Part shown: positions 46,001 to 56,954 of the stretch, piece after piece | Position numbering within the stretch: the stretch's first letter is position 1 | How the letters are laid out: every line of letters starts with the position of its first letter | From: Mortierella hygrophila | Taxonomy: Eukaryota > Mortierellomycota > Mortierellomycetes > Mortierellales > Mortierellaceae | NCBI GenBank assembly: GCA_015680625.1 | Contig: JAAAXW010000028.1 | Coordinates: forward strand, 62,001 to 126,000 | Length of the DNA: 64,000 nt | Reading direction: 5' to 3' | Notes under the pieces: model-generated | What the model was told of the DNA's origin: nothing | What the model saw: only the letters and a program-made list of their open reading frames with translations | Database searches by the model: none | Made by a program: the position numbers and the translations under genes

Positions 46001-46663
46001 GATGACGGGGAGGTAAGGGAGAAGGATGACGATGATAATGACGATGTTGACAAGCGCAGTGAATGTGGTCGCGACTGCGGCTTGCCCCATGACTTTACTA
46101 AACGATGCCTCACCATGATTGCTTGCTGTGGCGTCACTGTTGCGGCGGTCAAGAGTCGCGGTGGAGAGACGAGCCATTGGAGTTGAAGTGTCAGGAGGTT
46201 CCAGATAAAGACGTGGTCCCGATCCTCGTCGCCTTCCCGTACCACAAACACTATTGTGTGCGATTCTCCAACATATGCATCCTGGACATTAACGATTTGG
46301 ATCTAGAATAAAAAGTTGAGGTTCAGGTATATACATTGTTAGACGCGTGACCCTTTCCCCTTATTGTTTTGAGTCCTGTCATTATTTTCTTTTAGTGACA
46401 AGTTTGATATCAGGTATAAAGAGCATCAGTAGTACCTGGTCACTCCTGAGCAAGTGTCTGAAGCGTTGTTTGATATCAGTGGTGGAGAGGGAGGCAAAGA
46501 CTTTGTCGTGACACGTAAAGGTGTCGCGGACCTCGATGAAGGACGAGTCGAATCGGTAGAACCAGAAAGCATTGGCGGCCTTTGCTCCGACGAATGCTGC
46601 TCCATGGAAGCCCTTGCTGAAGAACTCGTGCGCGACAGGTCTGAATTCGGTGGGATGACTCAT
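43019..46663 (-). CDS. ELYS-like nuclear pore protein with long N-terminal region
   Basis: Minus-strand exons 46663-46436, 46302-45721, 45624-45589 (36 bases), 45493-44647, 44548-44322, 44224-43909 and 43806-43019; 1007 residues. The ELYS-like domain (about 565-750) is clear: NCLAYYLLKNQ, FVDLINGFWALDHFDFKTAVLYLSRP, EHGSPQLARQFL and TEAFYYQRS. The ~560 residues before it contain repeated short beta-strand-like blocks (HTIVFVVREG, LLVLGHRNGWVTIYKF, VIVAGTSEGKVVAIRYD) that fit a WD/beta-propeller. The tail is Lys/Asp-rich. In animals ELYS recruits the Nup107-160 complex to chromatin; known ascomycete proteins are mostly short, with the domain alone. An in-frame upstream ATG at 46789 could extend the N terminus by 42 residues, but it lies in leader-like sequence. 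Confidence 0.83.
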
Positions 46664-47783
46664 TGTGAGCGAAAAAGCCGGAAATGAGTGAAAGAGGGGG
46701 AGTTGTTTGGAGTAATGCAAAGAAAAAGATCTTTTGAAGCTGTGGAGAAAGGGACCCTTTTTTCTTTCGCGTTTGAGTGCGCTTGGCATACTAAGCCACC
46801 ATTTGGATTAGATCGAAGACAAGGACGCGTTTTTATTTCCAAGGTGGAACCGCGCACTGATCAATGAATGTGATACAGTCTGTCGATCTGGTAGATCAAA
46901 GTAGCTTATCAGTCTGACCATTGCACCGTGGCATAGATATAGAAAGAAAACGGGAGCTGCAGAAGGCGAGATCCTGTCATTGTTATTGCTGTTGCTTTCC
47001 CTCTCAGCTGCGGTGTTGACGGAAATCAGCGTAAAGCAACAGCAATGCGCGCAGCCCTTCCCATTCTGACGTCCAAGCAAAATTTGTTGCATTCAGCCCA
47101 CACAGCCCACAAGTCCAAACGACAGTAAAAAACATTCACTCACTGCCAAGCGGTAAAAGGCTGTCTCGGACGAGTGCGAGTGAATGACGAATACAAAAGG
47201 TTCACCTCCGCCTTGTATTAGCAAGCATGTAAAAGAATACCAGACACAATTGATTGAGGTTGCACACAGTTTTCGTGGTCAGTCTTGACGTGTCTTGAAG
47301 TGCTTTCGTCCGCTTCGCTTTTGACATGTTCTCATGCCCTTGTTCTTTTCGTCCTTTTTGTCTATTTTTCTTATTTCATCTTTTCCTTTTCTCCGCTTTT
47401 CTTACTCACCTTGTTTTCTCACTCCACCCCCTTGTGTGTCTTCATCCTCCTCGTCCTCGTCTCTTCATTCATCCTTCTCCCTCAACTGCATCACTCATCG
47501 TCCTACCATTCTGACTTCTCGTTCCCGGAACCTCTCTCCTTCCTTCCATCGTCCGTCCTCCCCTCTGTCAAAAAACACACACACACACACACACATACAC
47601 ACTCACTCACTCGCCCTTTTGTCTCTTCTCCCGGCTCACTAAACACTTTATTTTTTTTAACTGCACACAGTCCTCTAACACAAGCGAACAACGACAACAA
47701 CAACGACAGCGACAACGGACTTGCATACATTAACCCGCGCTCCCCCACAATCAGAACAGAAGCAGCAAAAGTCGACAAAGACA
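46664..47783. promoter_or_regulatory. Divergent intergenic region, ELYS-like and TVP38-like genes
   Basis: About 1.1 kb between two divergent starts. It contains a CA microsatellite (47574-47595) and CT-rich DNA on the TVP38 side (47330-47680). No gene is recognised. Confidence 0.4.
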
Positions 47784-50243
47784 ATGAATATAAACCTCGT
47801 CAGCGTAGGAGGCGAGAGTCTAGTAGCCCCACTCCTCGTCTCACCCACCTCCCCAACCAGTGCTCAACACAGACACCATCACCAACATAGCCATTCTTCG
47901 TCACCACCGCCAGCGTCACCCTCGTCGTCGCCTGGTCGTATCCAGCATCAAAATCAACAGCGACAGGAACAACACTTGACAGGGATCACATCGATTCCAA
48001 TTCGCCTTATTCAGGGGGGGCTTTCCATTCTCTTCATGATTAGGGCTGCGCTGCCAGCCACTATCCGGCCGTGGTTTTGGGTTGGGCTCTGGCTGGTGTT
48101 TGTTGCCATTGGTGTAGGGATCTTTGTTGGGTTCCATACAGAAATCTTTCAGCTGCTTGAAGCCATGGCAACCGTTATCAAGGGTCTTGGACGGGCGTAA
48201 GTTATCTTGTCCTTGTGTTGTTATCAGCTATGTTGCCATGCGAAATGTCAATGAAAAGGGGTCTATCGATCCATTCCTCTCCCTCTCATTCTTCTCGGCA
48301 GCCGTTATCTACTTGGCCTATTTGCTATCATGTTCAAGGCTGTTTTGCATTCATAATGCCTCATATAACCACAGCATAAAGCTGCATGAATGCTGTTACT
48401 CAAATGGATGCCTTGTGTTCCAATACGTGGTTTGTTAATAGTGGTCCGCCGATCATGATGGTAGCGCTCTTCCTGACCGCCTTCCCGCCCGTGTTCGGTT
48501 ACTCATCCCTGATCACCATGTCGGGTAAGTTACACCTGTCGTTGTTTGAACTTTGCGCCATGTCTACACTATGTCTCTAGAGTTTCCCCATACAGCCTGA
48601 TTGGATCCACGACAACAACTGCATCCCAACGTAAACTCCCTACAGCCTTTCTAACACCAATGATTTATTTTCTCTAACCAACAACCTTCTTTCTCTCATT
48701 CCTCATTTCAATTTGTCGCACCCTGATCGACCCTTGGCTCTCATATTTCTTATTTCTTTCTTATTTCTTATTTCTTCATTTTTCGGGATCTCGTTCTCGC
48801 GCGACGAACATTTCTCGACCCGCCTGTCTAAATTCTCGTCGCCACCCCTCGTGTCGATACAAATGTTGTTCTTGATGAATGAACAATAGGGTATGTGTAT
48901 GGATTCGGACTTGGCCTCTTTATCGCATACACATCTGCTCTCCTGGGATCCATTGCTTGCTTCTACCTCTGCCGTCGGTGGTTCAAGGTCCAAGTTAGGG
49001 CACTCATGGCCAAGAAGCAAAGCATGAAATCTGTCGTCAAGGCTGTTGAAAAGCGGGGGTTCAAGGTAAGGAATTAAATGCACATGTATGGGCAAATTAA
49101 CGCATTTTTAAATAGTCAACGACAGCCCTTGGGTGAGAGTAAGAGGGAAAGAAGTACTAGGAATGGATACAGCACCACAGTAGTAACGCCCATTTGCCTA
49201 ACGTCTCTCGCTCTCTATCTCCTGTTTCTTAGTTGATGGTCCTGATTCGATTGGCGCCATACCCATTCAACGTCATGAACGCGCTCCTTTCAGCGACCCA
49301 TATCCCCCTCTCAACGTTCGCTCTCGCCACAGCCCTCTCGCTCACCAAATTGGCGCTACATGTCTATATCGGATCGACCCTTTCCTCACTGGCGCCTATC
49401 ACCACACCTGAAGGCGAAACCACCAGCCCAGACGGATCTCTCCCTCCAACCACTCCAGTCAACGGCGATACCCATGGTCGCAACTTGAAGATTGTCTTTA
49501 TGGTGATCAGTATCATCATTGGATTCGCAGTCGGTGCCTATGTCTGGACAGTTGCCAAGCGGGAGATTGCGGCCAGCGAAGGAATCCGGATCGAGAGACG
49601 CAAAAAGAGACGCGCTTCTCTGAGACAGAGTCGGGCTTCCATGAGATCTGTCGAGGGACTGGGTTCTGGACGTGATAGCCACCTTCAACGACACCTCTTG
49701 GCCAGATCAGGCTCTTCGGGCGGGATTGCTGAACTGGGACAGAATAATGTCCTGGCCATTGATTTGACTTCTTCGGGATCTGAATTTGTTGGTGGGGCGG
49801 TTGGGTTCTCGATAAATGGATATCAGGACGAAGAGGATGATGGATTGGAAGATCAGGCGCTGGTTGGAAATGGTGGAGAACGATCATCACATCACCTTCA
49901 CTCGCTCTCTAGGTCTGGGATCAACCTTGCAGTAGGAGGAGGAGGGTCAGGACGCGCAGATTACGGATCGGATTCTGAGGAGTCTGACTTCTTGGACGAC
50001 GAGGACGACTATGACGATGACGATATGAGTGACATGGAGCGCGGAATCGATAACGACGACAACAGTGCTCATGGCCGCAACTCAAGGAGGGCATCATTTA
50101 CAGGACAGAACAGCACAGAAATGAATGTCCGAAATCCTTTACCCCGCCCTACCCAGGGATCATCATTAGGGACCTCCCAGAATACAATGGGCTGGTTTGC
50201 AGAAAACGGCGTCGATATCAGCAGCAACGACAAGGGATGGTGA
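47784..50243 (+). CDS. TVP38: TVP38/TMEM64-family (VTT domain) membrane protein
   Basis: Polytopic membrane protein of the DedA/VTT superfamily; yeast Tvp38 is a Golgi/late Golgi protein and VTT relatives scramble lipids. Exons 47784-48196, 48442-48524, 48890-49065 and 49233-50243; 560 residues. The N terminus is His/Ser/Pro-rich. Membrane segments include WFWVGLWLVFVAIGVGIFVGF, MMVALFLTAFPPVFGYSSL, GFGLGLFIAYTSALLGSIACFYLCRR and IVFMVISIIIGFAVGAYVW. The VTT-typical LIRLAPYPFNVMNALLSAT and STFALATALSLTK blocks are present. A ~200-residue C-terminal tail rich in Ser, Gly and Asp/Glu (DEDDYDDDD) is longer than in yeast and probably cytosolic. An in-frame region before the ATG has no other Met. 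Confidence 0.88.
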
Positions 50244-50343
50244 AAACAATAATACCATTAATAATAAAAAATTGTCACCACCACCATTAGCACCACCAAC
50301 CACCTAGTTATTTTTTACCATTTTTTTTTATTGTGGGCAAGGG

Positions 50344-52557
50344 TTATGCCTTCCCTTTGATGACCTGAACAGCCAAGAGACCGCCGTGGACTTTATCCAT
50401 AGTCATCTCCCTCCAGTTGTATCCCCAGCTCTCTAGCCAGTCGATAATGGCCGGTTTGAGCTTGGCGCGCAGGTTGGCAGAATGATTACCAGTGCCTGTG
50501 ACAATGTACACCGTGCCCGTATAAACCTCCTTCTCCAACTTCTCCATAAACTCATCCAAAAAGGCCAGCGACTCGTCCACATGCAGTCCATGGAGATCGA
50601 TCCATGTCTCACCCTGGGTGACGCTCTTGACCACGCCTCCGTTCCTGGACTCGAAAATCTCGCGACTGGCCTCCCGGTGTGTCGCCATCATCAAGTCGTT
50701 GTACTCGCGTCCCTGGGTGGAATATTTAGCCGCTCCCTTGCCGTCGTTTCGATTATACGCCGCCTTAGCCATCTCGAAGCAGTTGTTACGAGCCTTTGCA
50801 TACTCGATCGCCTGAGCACGCGCCTTGAGGTACGTCTCCTGAAGGGGTGATCCAGACTCGAGCCACGGGAGAGTGTCAGGCGCCTTCAGCAGAGCGAATG
50901 ACCTGCGTTCTTCCGCTACGCTCTTGCTCTGGGTGGCGGAGTTCTGCATGGGCGTAAGGGGTCTCGATGCTGCCGCGGCAGCTGTAGCGGAATAGGAGAC
51001 CAAGGGCCTGGACAAAAGCGGAGGGGATGTCACTTTGACCTTATCATCTAGAGCCGTCGCCAATTCGTCGACAGTGTCCTCGTCGCCGAGCGCGCCATTC
51101 GTGCCATTCTTGGCCTTGTTATTGGTGTCCTTGCTGGCTTTGGAGGCTTTCTGCGAGACCTTTGATCCGTTCGATTTGCGACCCCAAGCTGAAGCTTTGC
51201 TCTTGGTCGAGGTGCTGGCAGCCAACGATGGGAAATCAAAGTCATCCATCACGGGTGGCAGTTGCTTTGGCACCGGTGCAGGGGGATCAAAACTTCTGCT
51301 TGTCTCCAGATGGTGGTTGAACTCGCAAGTGTCGCCTTTCAAGCACTGACCCTTCAGCCTACATAACCAATGCCAAGTGGAGGCTATTAGCGCCCAAATC
51401 ACTAACTGTCAGGGCGTTCTTTTGTGTCGATCGTCCCAAAAAGATATCTATTCGCTTACCAGAACTTGCAGATCATCGAGTCGAGGTCATGGCTGAACCA
51501 GCAGTCTCGTCGGAAGCAGTTTCCCTGCAAGAAATGTCGGCAGGTCAGAGTCGAACGGATGTCGCCCATTGGTACAGGGACGGGAGGCGCAGGTTGTTTG
51601 GTCTTTTCGGCCATCAGCAACTCCAAAGTGTTTTCAAAGTCGTATGCTGACTTCGAGAACGCCATCTCGATCTTCTCAGGACTGAGGTCTCCGATAATGA
51701 GCTGAAGCATCTCCAGCGGCGACATGTCCTGGTCCAGGTCCAGTTGAGATGTAGTCTCGTCGTCGGTAGGGTCTCCCTCTGTGGAATAAAAAATGGGCGG
51801 GGGATAAGAGATATTGCGTGCTTCGTTGATAACCTCTGCATCTGAAGCGCTGGGCGGTGCAAATGGGTTGAACTCGTCGTCGTCGAATGGGTCGAGGGCA
51901 TCCCGAGGAGCGCCATTGAACTGGCCGCTGACGGTAATGGGTACCTGCGCCGATGAATCCTCGTCGTCGTCGATTCTTGCCCAGCCCTCTGGTCCCACTT
52001 GGCTCGCTTGACCACCGGTTGTGCTGGCAGATGACTCGCTCGACTCGAAATCTTCGGCAGGTCGTACAATTGCGATAGGGCGCGAGCTGCCACCTGATGC
52101 TGTTGTTGTTGTTGATGTTGTTGGATATTGGATGTCTAGGGCCGAACTTGGGTATGCATACAGAGGAGCTTCCAACCAGAAGAGACCTCCTTGGGAATAC
52201 TGAGCAAACAGCTCAGCTACGGCGTCTTGGAGGTTCATGTTTTTCTGTATAAAGGGAGAGGTTTAAAAAGAGTAGACATGGCATCAGGGCCCATGGTTAG
52301 TTTTGAGCTGATGGTAAAGTGGGATAGGCGTAATGTACTTTTTGGTAAACTAGTAGTCGATGAGTTATCGCGATCGCGGAATCCATGAACGAGCAAGGTT
52401 TACTCACCAGATCGCAGCTCTCTTCGAGACACTCGTAGATGGTGGCGGACTTGTCCTCCTCGGAGAGATTCTGGTCGTAAAGGACGCCGGTGATGTAGGG
52501 CTCAAAGTCCATGCCTAGTCCGAGACTGCCCAGGTAGTTCGAGAGCCAGGTCGCCAT
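50344..52557 (-). CDS. CCCH zinc-finger and SMR-domain protein
   Basis: Minus-strand exons 52557-52408, 52244-51460 and 51358-50344; 649 residues. Order: an N-terminal helical block (1-70; WLSNYLGSLGLG...YITGVL) resembling CCDC43; an acidic disordered region; a CUE-like segment (MLQLIIGDLSPEKIEMAF...ELLMAEK); two CCCH fingers (C285-H302 and C309-H327); a Ser/Ala-rich linker; a DUF1771-like helix pair (YLKARAQAIEYAKARNNCFEMA...); and a C-terminal SMR domain (about 555-649) with DLHGLHVDE and TGTGNHS. SMR domains of yeast Cue2 and animal N4BP2 act on mRNA of stalled ribosomes; RNA cleavage or binding here is inference. The first exon lies 298 bases from the divergent ASNSD1-like gene. Confidence 0.88.
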
Positions 52558-52855
52558 CTTCTCCTTGTGATGGTGGATGATTACTTTTTTTTTTTTGGAT
52601 AACTGCGGATGGTGTTGATGAGGTGACTGATGACAGCAAAAAAAGAAGAGTGGAGAGGGGGTATTGACGAAGGAAGAGGAAGAGGTCCAGACAGAACAGC
52701 AGCTGCATATTTTTCAACAACTGCAGTTTGGAGCCCAATGGACCTGGAAAAGAAGAAAGGGAGAGAGAGTGGCTTGTGCCCGCAGTGAAATTCCTCCCCT
52801 GACAAACCCTCATGTTGTTATTGTTCCCTGCTGAAAGTACTCTCTCTCAGACAAC

Positions 52856-55312
52856 ATGTGCGGCATCCTCTTCAGCATCCAGGACAGGAATGTCGAACCC
52901 ACAGAGAACTTTGCACCTACTTGGTCCACCCTCCAGGAACTGAACTCCAGGCGAGGTATCCACCACCCCCGTCCAGTTCACATGCTTAGCCTTCATTTAT
53001 CAGGATCTGAGATCCCTTGTATCCTAAATAATTCGGTTTCAATTTCACCCTAGGACCTAGTGCGCAGGATTCTCACAATGTTGCCCTGAGTCAGCCGAGC
53101 AACGATAGCCTGGACCCCACATGGAGCAGCAACATCGATATGACTTTCTATGGCGCCGTTCTTCATCTGCGCGGAGATCAAGTTACTCGTCAGCCCCATG
53201 TGTCCTCTACAGGAAATGTTCTCATCTGGAACGGCGAGATCTTTGACGGCATTGCTGTGGATCACCACGAAAACGACGGCAGGGTGCTCATGGATCAATT
53301 AGAGGCGATTTCTACTAGGTGCCATGACGGACTACAGGACCACAGACAGGATTTCTTGAACCTCATGGCCAAGATTGAAGGACCTTACGCGTTTGTCTAC
53401 TTTCATGTAAGGACTGTGGCATATCATCGACAACCTCTGGCCTTGTCATATGCGAGAGCTAGGACCATCAGACTAAAGTTTTTGATTATCTAATATATCT
53501 CTTAGGCGCATTCTCAATCAGTGTACTTTGGTCGTGACTGTCTGGGTCGACGCTCGCTTCTGTGGCATAGGTCTGATCAGGCAGAGTCAAGAATCGAATT
53601 GCCCTTCATTCTCACATCGACAGGATACAGCGCCTTCCGCAGCGAGCTACTGCGATTGGAAGAGGTTCCCGCGGATGGGATCTACAGTCTGTCGCTTGTT
53701 TCCAATAGCCCAAAGATCATCACCAAGCATCCATGGGTTCCGGCTCAGTCGTCTAACGCCAATGAACCAGGCACAATGGTACGTCTCACTCGTGGTTTAG
53801 CTATGATAGTGCTAGTTGACAACACATTTTGAATCATTTTCTAACGCTGTACCACCGATAATGCTTAGGCATTGCCATTCGGGAGAGTGAACAGCGCCAT
53901 TCCTCAGGATTCGGAACTTTCAGCGCCATTTGCAGACGGTGTCAAATTTGACCAGGCGCACCCTGATGTGGTGCCTCCAGTCACAGAGGACATGAAGGAG
54001 GCGATCACTGGAATGATTGAAGTCCTGGGTGACTCTGTCAGAAGAAGAGTACAGGACATCCCAAGAACTGGGTAAGCGCACTCCTCGAGATCGTCGTGAT
54101 TGAACTAAGAAGCTTCATAGAAAGTATAGGATACTTACACGTATATTCCAACCCCATTAGGCTGGTACATGATGCTCGTGTGGGCATTTTGTTTTCGGGT
54201 GGTTTGGACTGCCTCTGTCTGGCAGCCTTGGCAGACAAATTTCTCCCCGAAGGCGAGGCGATTGATTTACTGAATGTCGGATTCGAAAACCCTCGGTCTG
54301 TCAGGGCCAAGGCAGCAGAGGAGGCTCTAGCGCAAAAGCGTCTCAAGAAGAAGCAAGGTTCTGCAGAATCCTCAGGATCAACCGACGGCGACAGGGCCAA
54401 TAATGGGTACGCAAAACCAGCAAAACCCGACACACGATTCAATGTACCTGATCGGACGACAGGATATGAGAGTCTTGCCGAACTGAGAAAGATATCCCCC
54501 CGGAGACATTGGAACTTTGTCGAAGTGAATATCCCATTTGAGGAGGCCATGGCGCAGCGATCCGAGATCTTAGAGCGGATAGCCCCTCTTGAAACCGTCA
54601 TGGACCTGGTAATGATATGTTTTCTTTTGTGTACATGATGGGCAGTACTGTATTGCGCCAAGGTGTCTAACACTACGCACGATTTGATTTGTAGAGCATT
54701 GCTATGGCATTCTGGTTCGCTTCGCGTGGGATCGGATATATCAAGAATGACCAGGGCGAGCTGGGAGCTTACACGAGTCAAGCAAAGGTACTTTTGTCTG
54801 GACTGGGAGCGGACGAACAACTCGGCGGGTACTCTCGTCATAAGGACCAGTTCACGGCAGCGGGTTGGGAGGGTCTCATCCATGAACTTCAACTCGACCT
54901 TGACAGGATATCAACCCGTAACCTCGGTAAGTCATCCTTTCTACACTTCTTGCGCAGCCAAAACTCTATCAGTGCCGTTTTGAGATGTCATCCTAACTTA
55001 TCTGTCGACATCTGCATAGGCCGAGATGATAGAATCATCTCTGACCACGGCAAAGAGGCACGCTACCCATTCCTAAGCACAAACGTAGTCCAGTTCCTGA
55101 GCAAACTGCGAGTGGATCTCAAAGTCGATCTTAGGTACCCGCGAGGAGTCGGCGAAAAAATTCTGCTGCGACATGTTGCCCGTGAACTAGGCTTTGACCG
55201 CGCAAGTTCTCATTGGAAGCGCGCTGTCCAGTTTGGTGCCCGAACTGCTAAAATGACAGACAGCGGGAGATCTGAAATAGGGCAGCAGGTGGTAGATAGA
55301 GCAGCAAAATAA
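52856..55312 (+). CDS. Asparagine synthetase domain-containing protein (ASNSD1-like)
   Basis: Exons 52856-52955, 53054-53406, 53506-53778, 53869-54071, 54161-54608, 54695-54926 and 55020-55312; 633 residues. The start MCGILFS keeps the Cys2 nucleophile of class II glutamine amidotransferases. VLIWNGEIFDG and VYFGRDCLGRRSLLW follow as in the glutaminase domain. The synthetase half has the ATP-binding loop FSGGLDC (about 321-327), LLSGLGADEQLGGYSRH and the C-terminal RDDRIISDHGKEARYPFL block. Its layout, with a long insert after the P-loop, fits ASNSD1 and not asparagine synthetase proper. The biochemical activity of this family is not established. All six introns are GT-AG and frame-consistent. 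Confidence 0.92.
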
Positions 55313-55931
55313 AAAGATAGTTGTACAAGCGCGCACATATCTATAGATATAGAAAAATAAGGGTGCTGCGCAGACGCCTAAAAAAAATCTAGGGCGCGCG
55401 GTCCGTTGGCCAATTTCCATTGGGTCCAGGATTGTCATCAGGCAACTTCAGCAAGGCCTTGGTTGCAATTCCAGGGGTTATGTCAGCTTTCCGATCAATT
55501 AATGAGCTAAAGGCTCCTCTTCAATAACTATAGAGACCCAAGAGTCAAAGGCTGCGTGGGCCTTGGTTTCTATTGGCATCAACGTGGCATATCGTCGTTC
55601 TTTGTTTGCTGAGTAATTCAATTTTAAGAGACGTCACTAACCTTTGAGTATGTTCAGACTGTTCAACTGTGCCTGGGCCCGGATCGAATCCACCACGCGT
55701 AAACTGGAAACGCCAGTCGGCGTCTTTCCTACTATTGCTCTGCTCCTTTCCAATTGATCATTTCGCGCCATTTTGGACGGTTTTCCTGCTATGCCTTCAT
55801 ATTTCTTTCATTGCACCCTTTCACTATAAAAGACGAACGACGTTCCTCGTCTTTTGCAATCTCCAACCAAAGCAGCAAGAAGAAAACAACAACCAGCAGC
55901 AACAACCACCCTCATCTTCCTCACTCCCACC
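55313..55931. other. Intergenic region, ASNSD1-like gene to GST
   Basis: No gene is seen. A tRNA B-box-like string near 55680 lacks a foldable partner. TATAAAAG at 55826-55833, about 100 bases before the GST start, is a plausible TATA box. Confidence 0.45.
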
Positions 55932-56832
55932 ATGACCGCGCAATTAACCAACAATGACTCGAGCTTTGTCCTTCACTACATGAAAGCCATGGGCCGCGCC
56001 GGTAACCTCAACCTCCTTCCCTATCACCCGCCTTCATCAACCAACTATCATTACCCAGTGACCCCTCTATACTCATAACCTACCCTCCGCTTCCCCGTAA
56101 CCCCTTTTTTCTTGTTCACCGAAATAGTCACGATTCGTGCCATGCTTCACTTGAAGGGCGTCAAGTACACTAACAAGGTTATCACAGCTGAAGAAGTCGC
56201 CGCCGATCGTGCTGCCCTCCCCTTTGGCCAAGTCCCCGTCTTGATCGAAACCAAGGCCGACGGGACTACCTTCGAACTGGCCGAGTCGCTTGCCATCGAA
56301 GTAGGTTCCCTTCGAGAAACCTGCAAACGCGTAAACGCACTGCGCAGCAGCATAGCTAACTTTTTTTTTTTTTTTTTTTTTGGACTCCTCACCCAAAACG
56401 CAAACCTTTTAGCACTACCTAGCCGAGAAGTTTGGCTGGCTCGGCACCACACCCGAAGAATCCGCCACCTTGAAATCAATATCCCTCAACATTTACTTCT
56501 CCCTTTACAACAACTGTTTCGTCCCCAAAACTCCAATCCACGAATCCATCGCCGACCCTTCCTCCGTCTTCAACACCAAAACTCTCCCCCTGTTCATTGC
56601 AACCCAAGAACGCTGGTTGATGAAGAATGGGAACAATGGTCATTACTGTGGGGATAGGTTGACCTACCCGGATTTGACACTTTTGCATTGGATTCGGTTG
56701 TTTGAAGGGTTGGGGGTTAAATTGGATGAGGAGGGCCCAATCAAGAAGGTTGAGAAGACAGTTATGGCGATGGAGGAGTGGAAGGGCATGTTTGAGGCCT
56801 TTCATCCTTTTTCTTCCATTGATGCTATCTAG
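55932..56832 (+). CDS. Glutathione S-transferase (sigma-like)
   Basis: Exons 55932-56001, 56128-56300 and 56413-56832; 220 residues, normal for soluble GSTs. The thioredoxin-like N-terminal domain has the activating Tyr in LHYMKAMGRAVTIRAML (Y16), then GQVPVLIE with the cis-Pro and ELAESLAIEHYLAEKFG, which binds the glutathione gamma-glutamyl group across intron 2. The all-helical C-terminal domain includes GHYCGDRLTYPDLTLLHWI (N-capping Asp motif). Intron 2 contains a run of about 20 T. Substrates cannot be deduced. Confidence 0.9.
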
Positions 56833-56954
56833 GTTCCATGGGTTGTTCCTGAGTCTGCAATGTACTTCTATATTTGTGTCTTTGTGCCAGTTTTCGATTT
56901 ATTCAATAAACAATAATGGTATTTCCAGCTGTATGTGTTATTTGACTAGGACTT

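Noticed and set aside
55660..55700. tRNA-like B box (GGATCGAATCC)
   Set aside because: No T-arm pairing, no A box and no acceptor stem.
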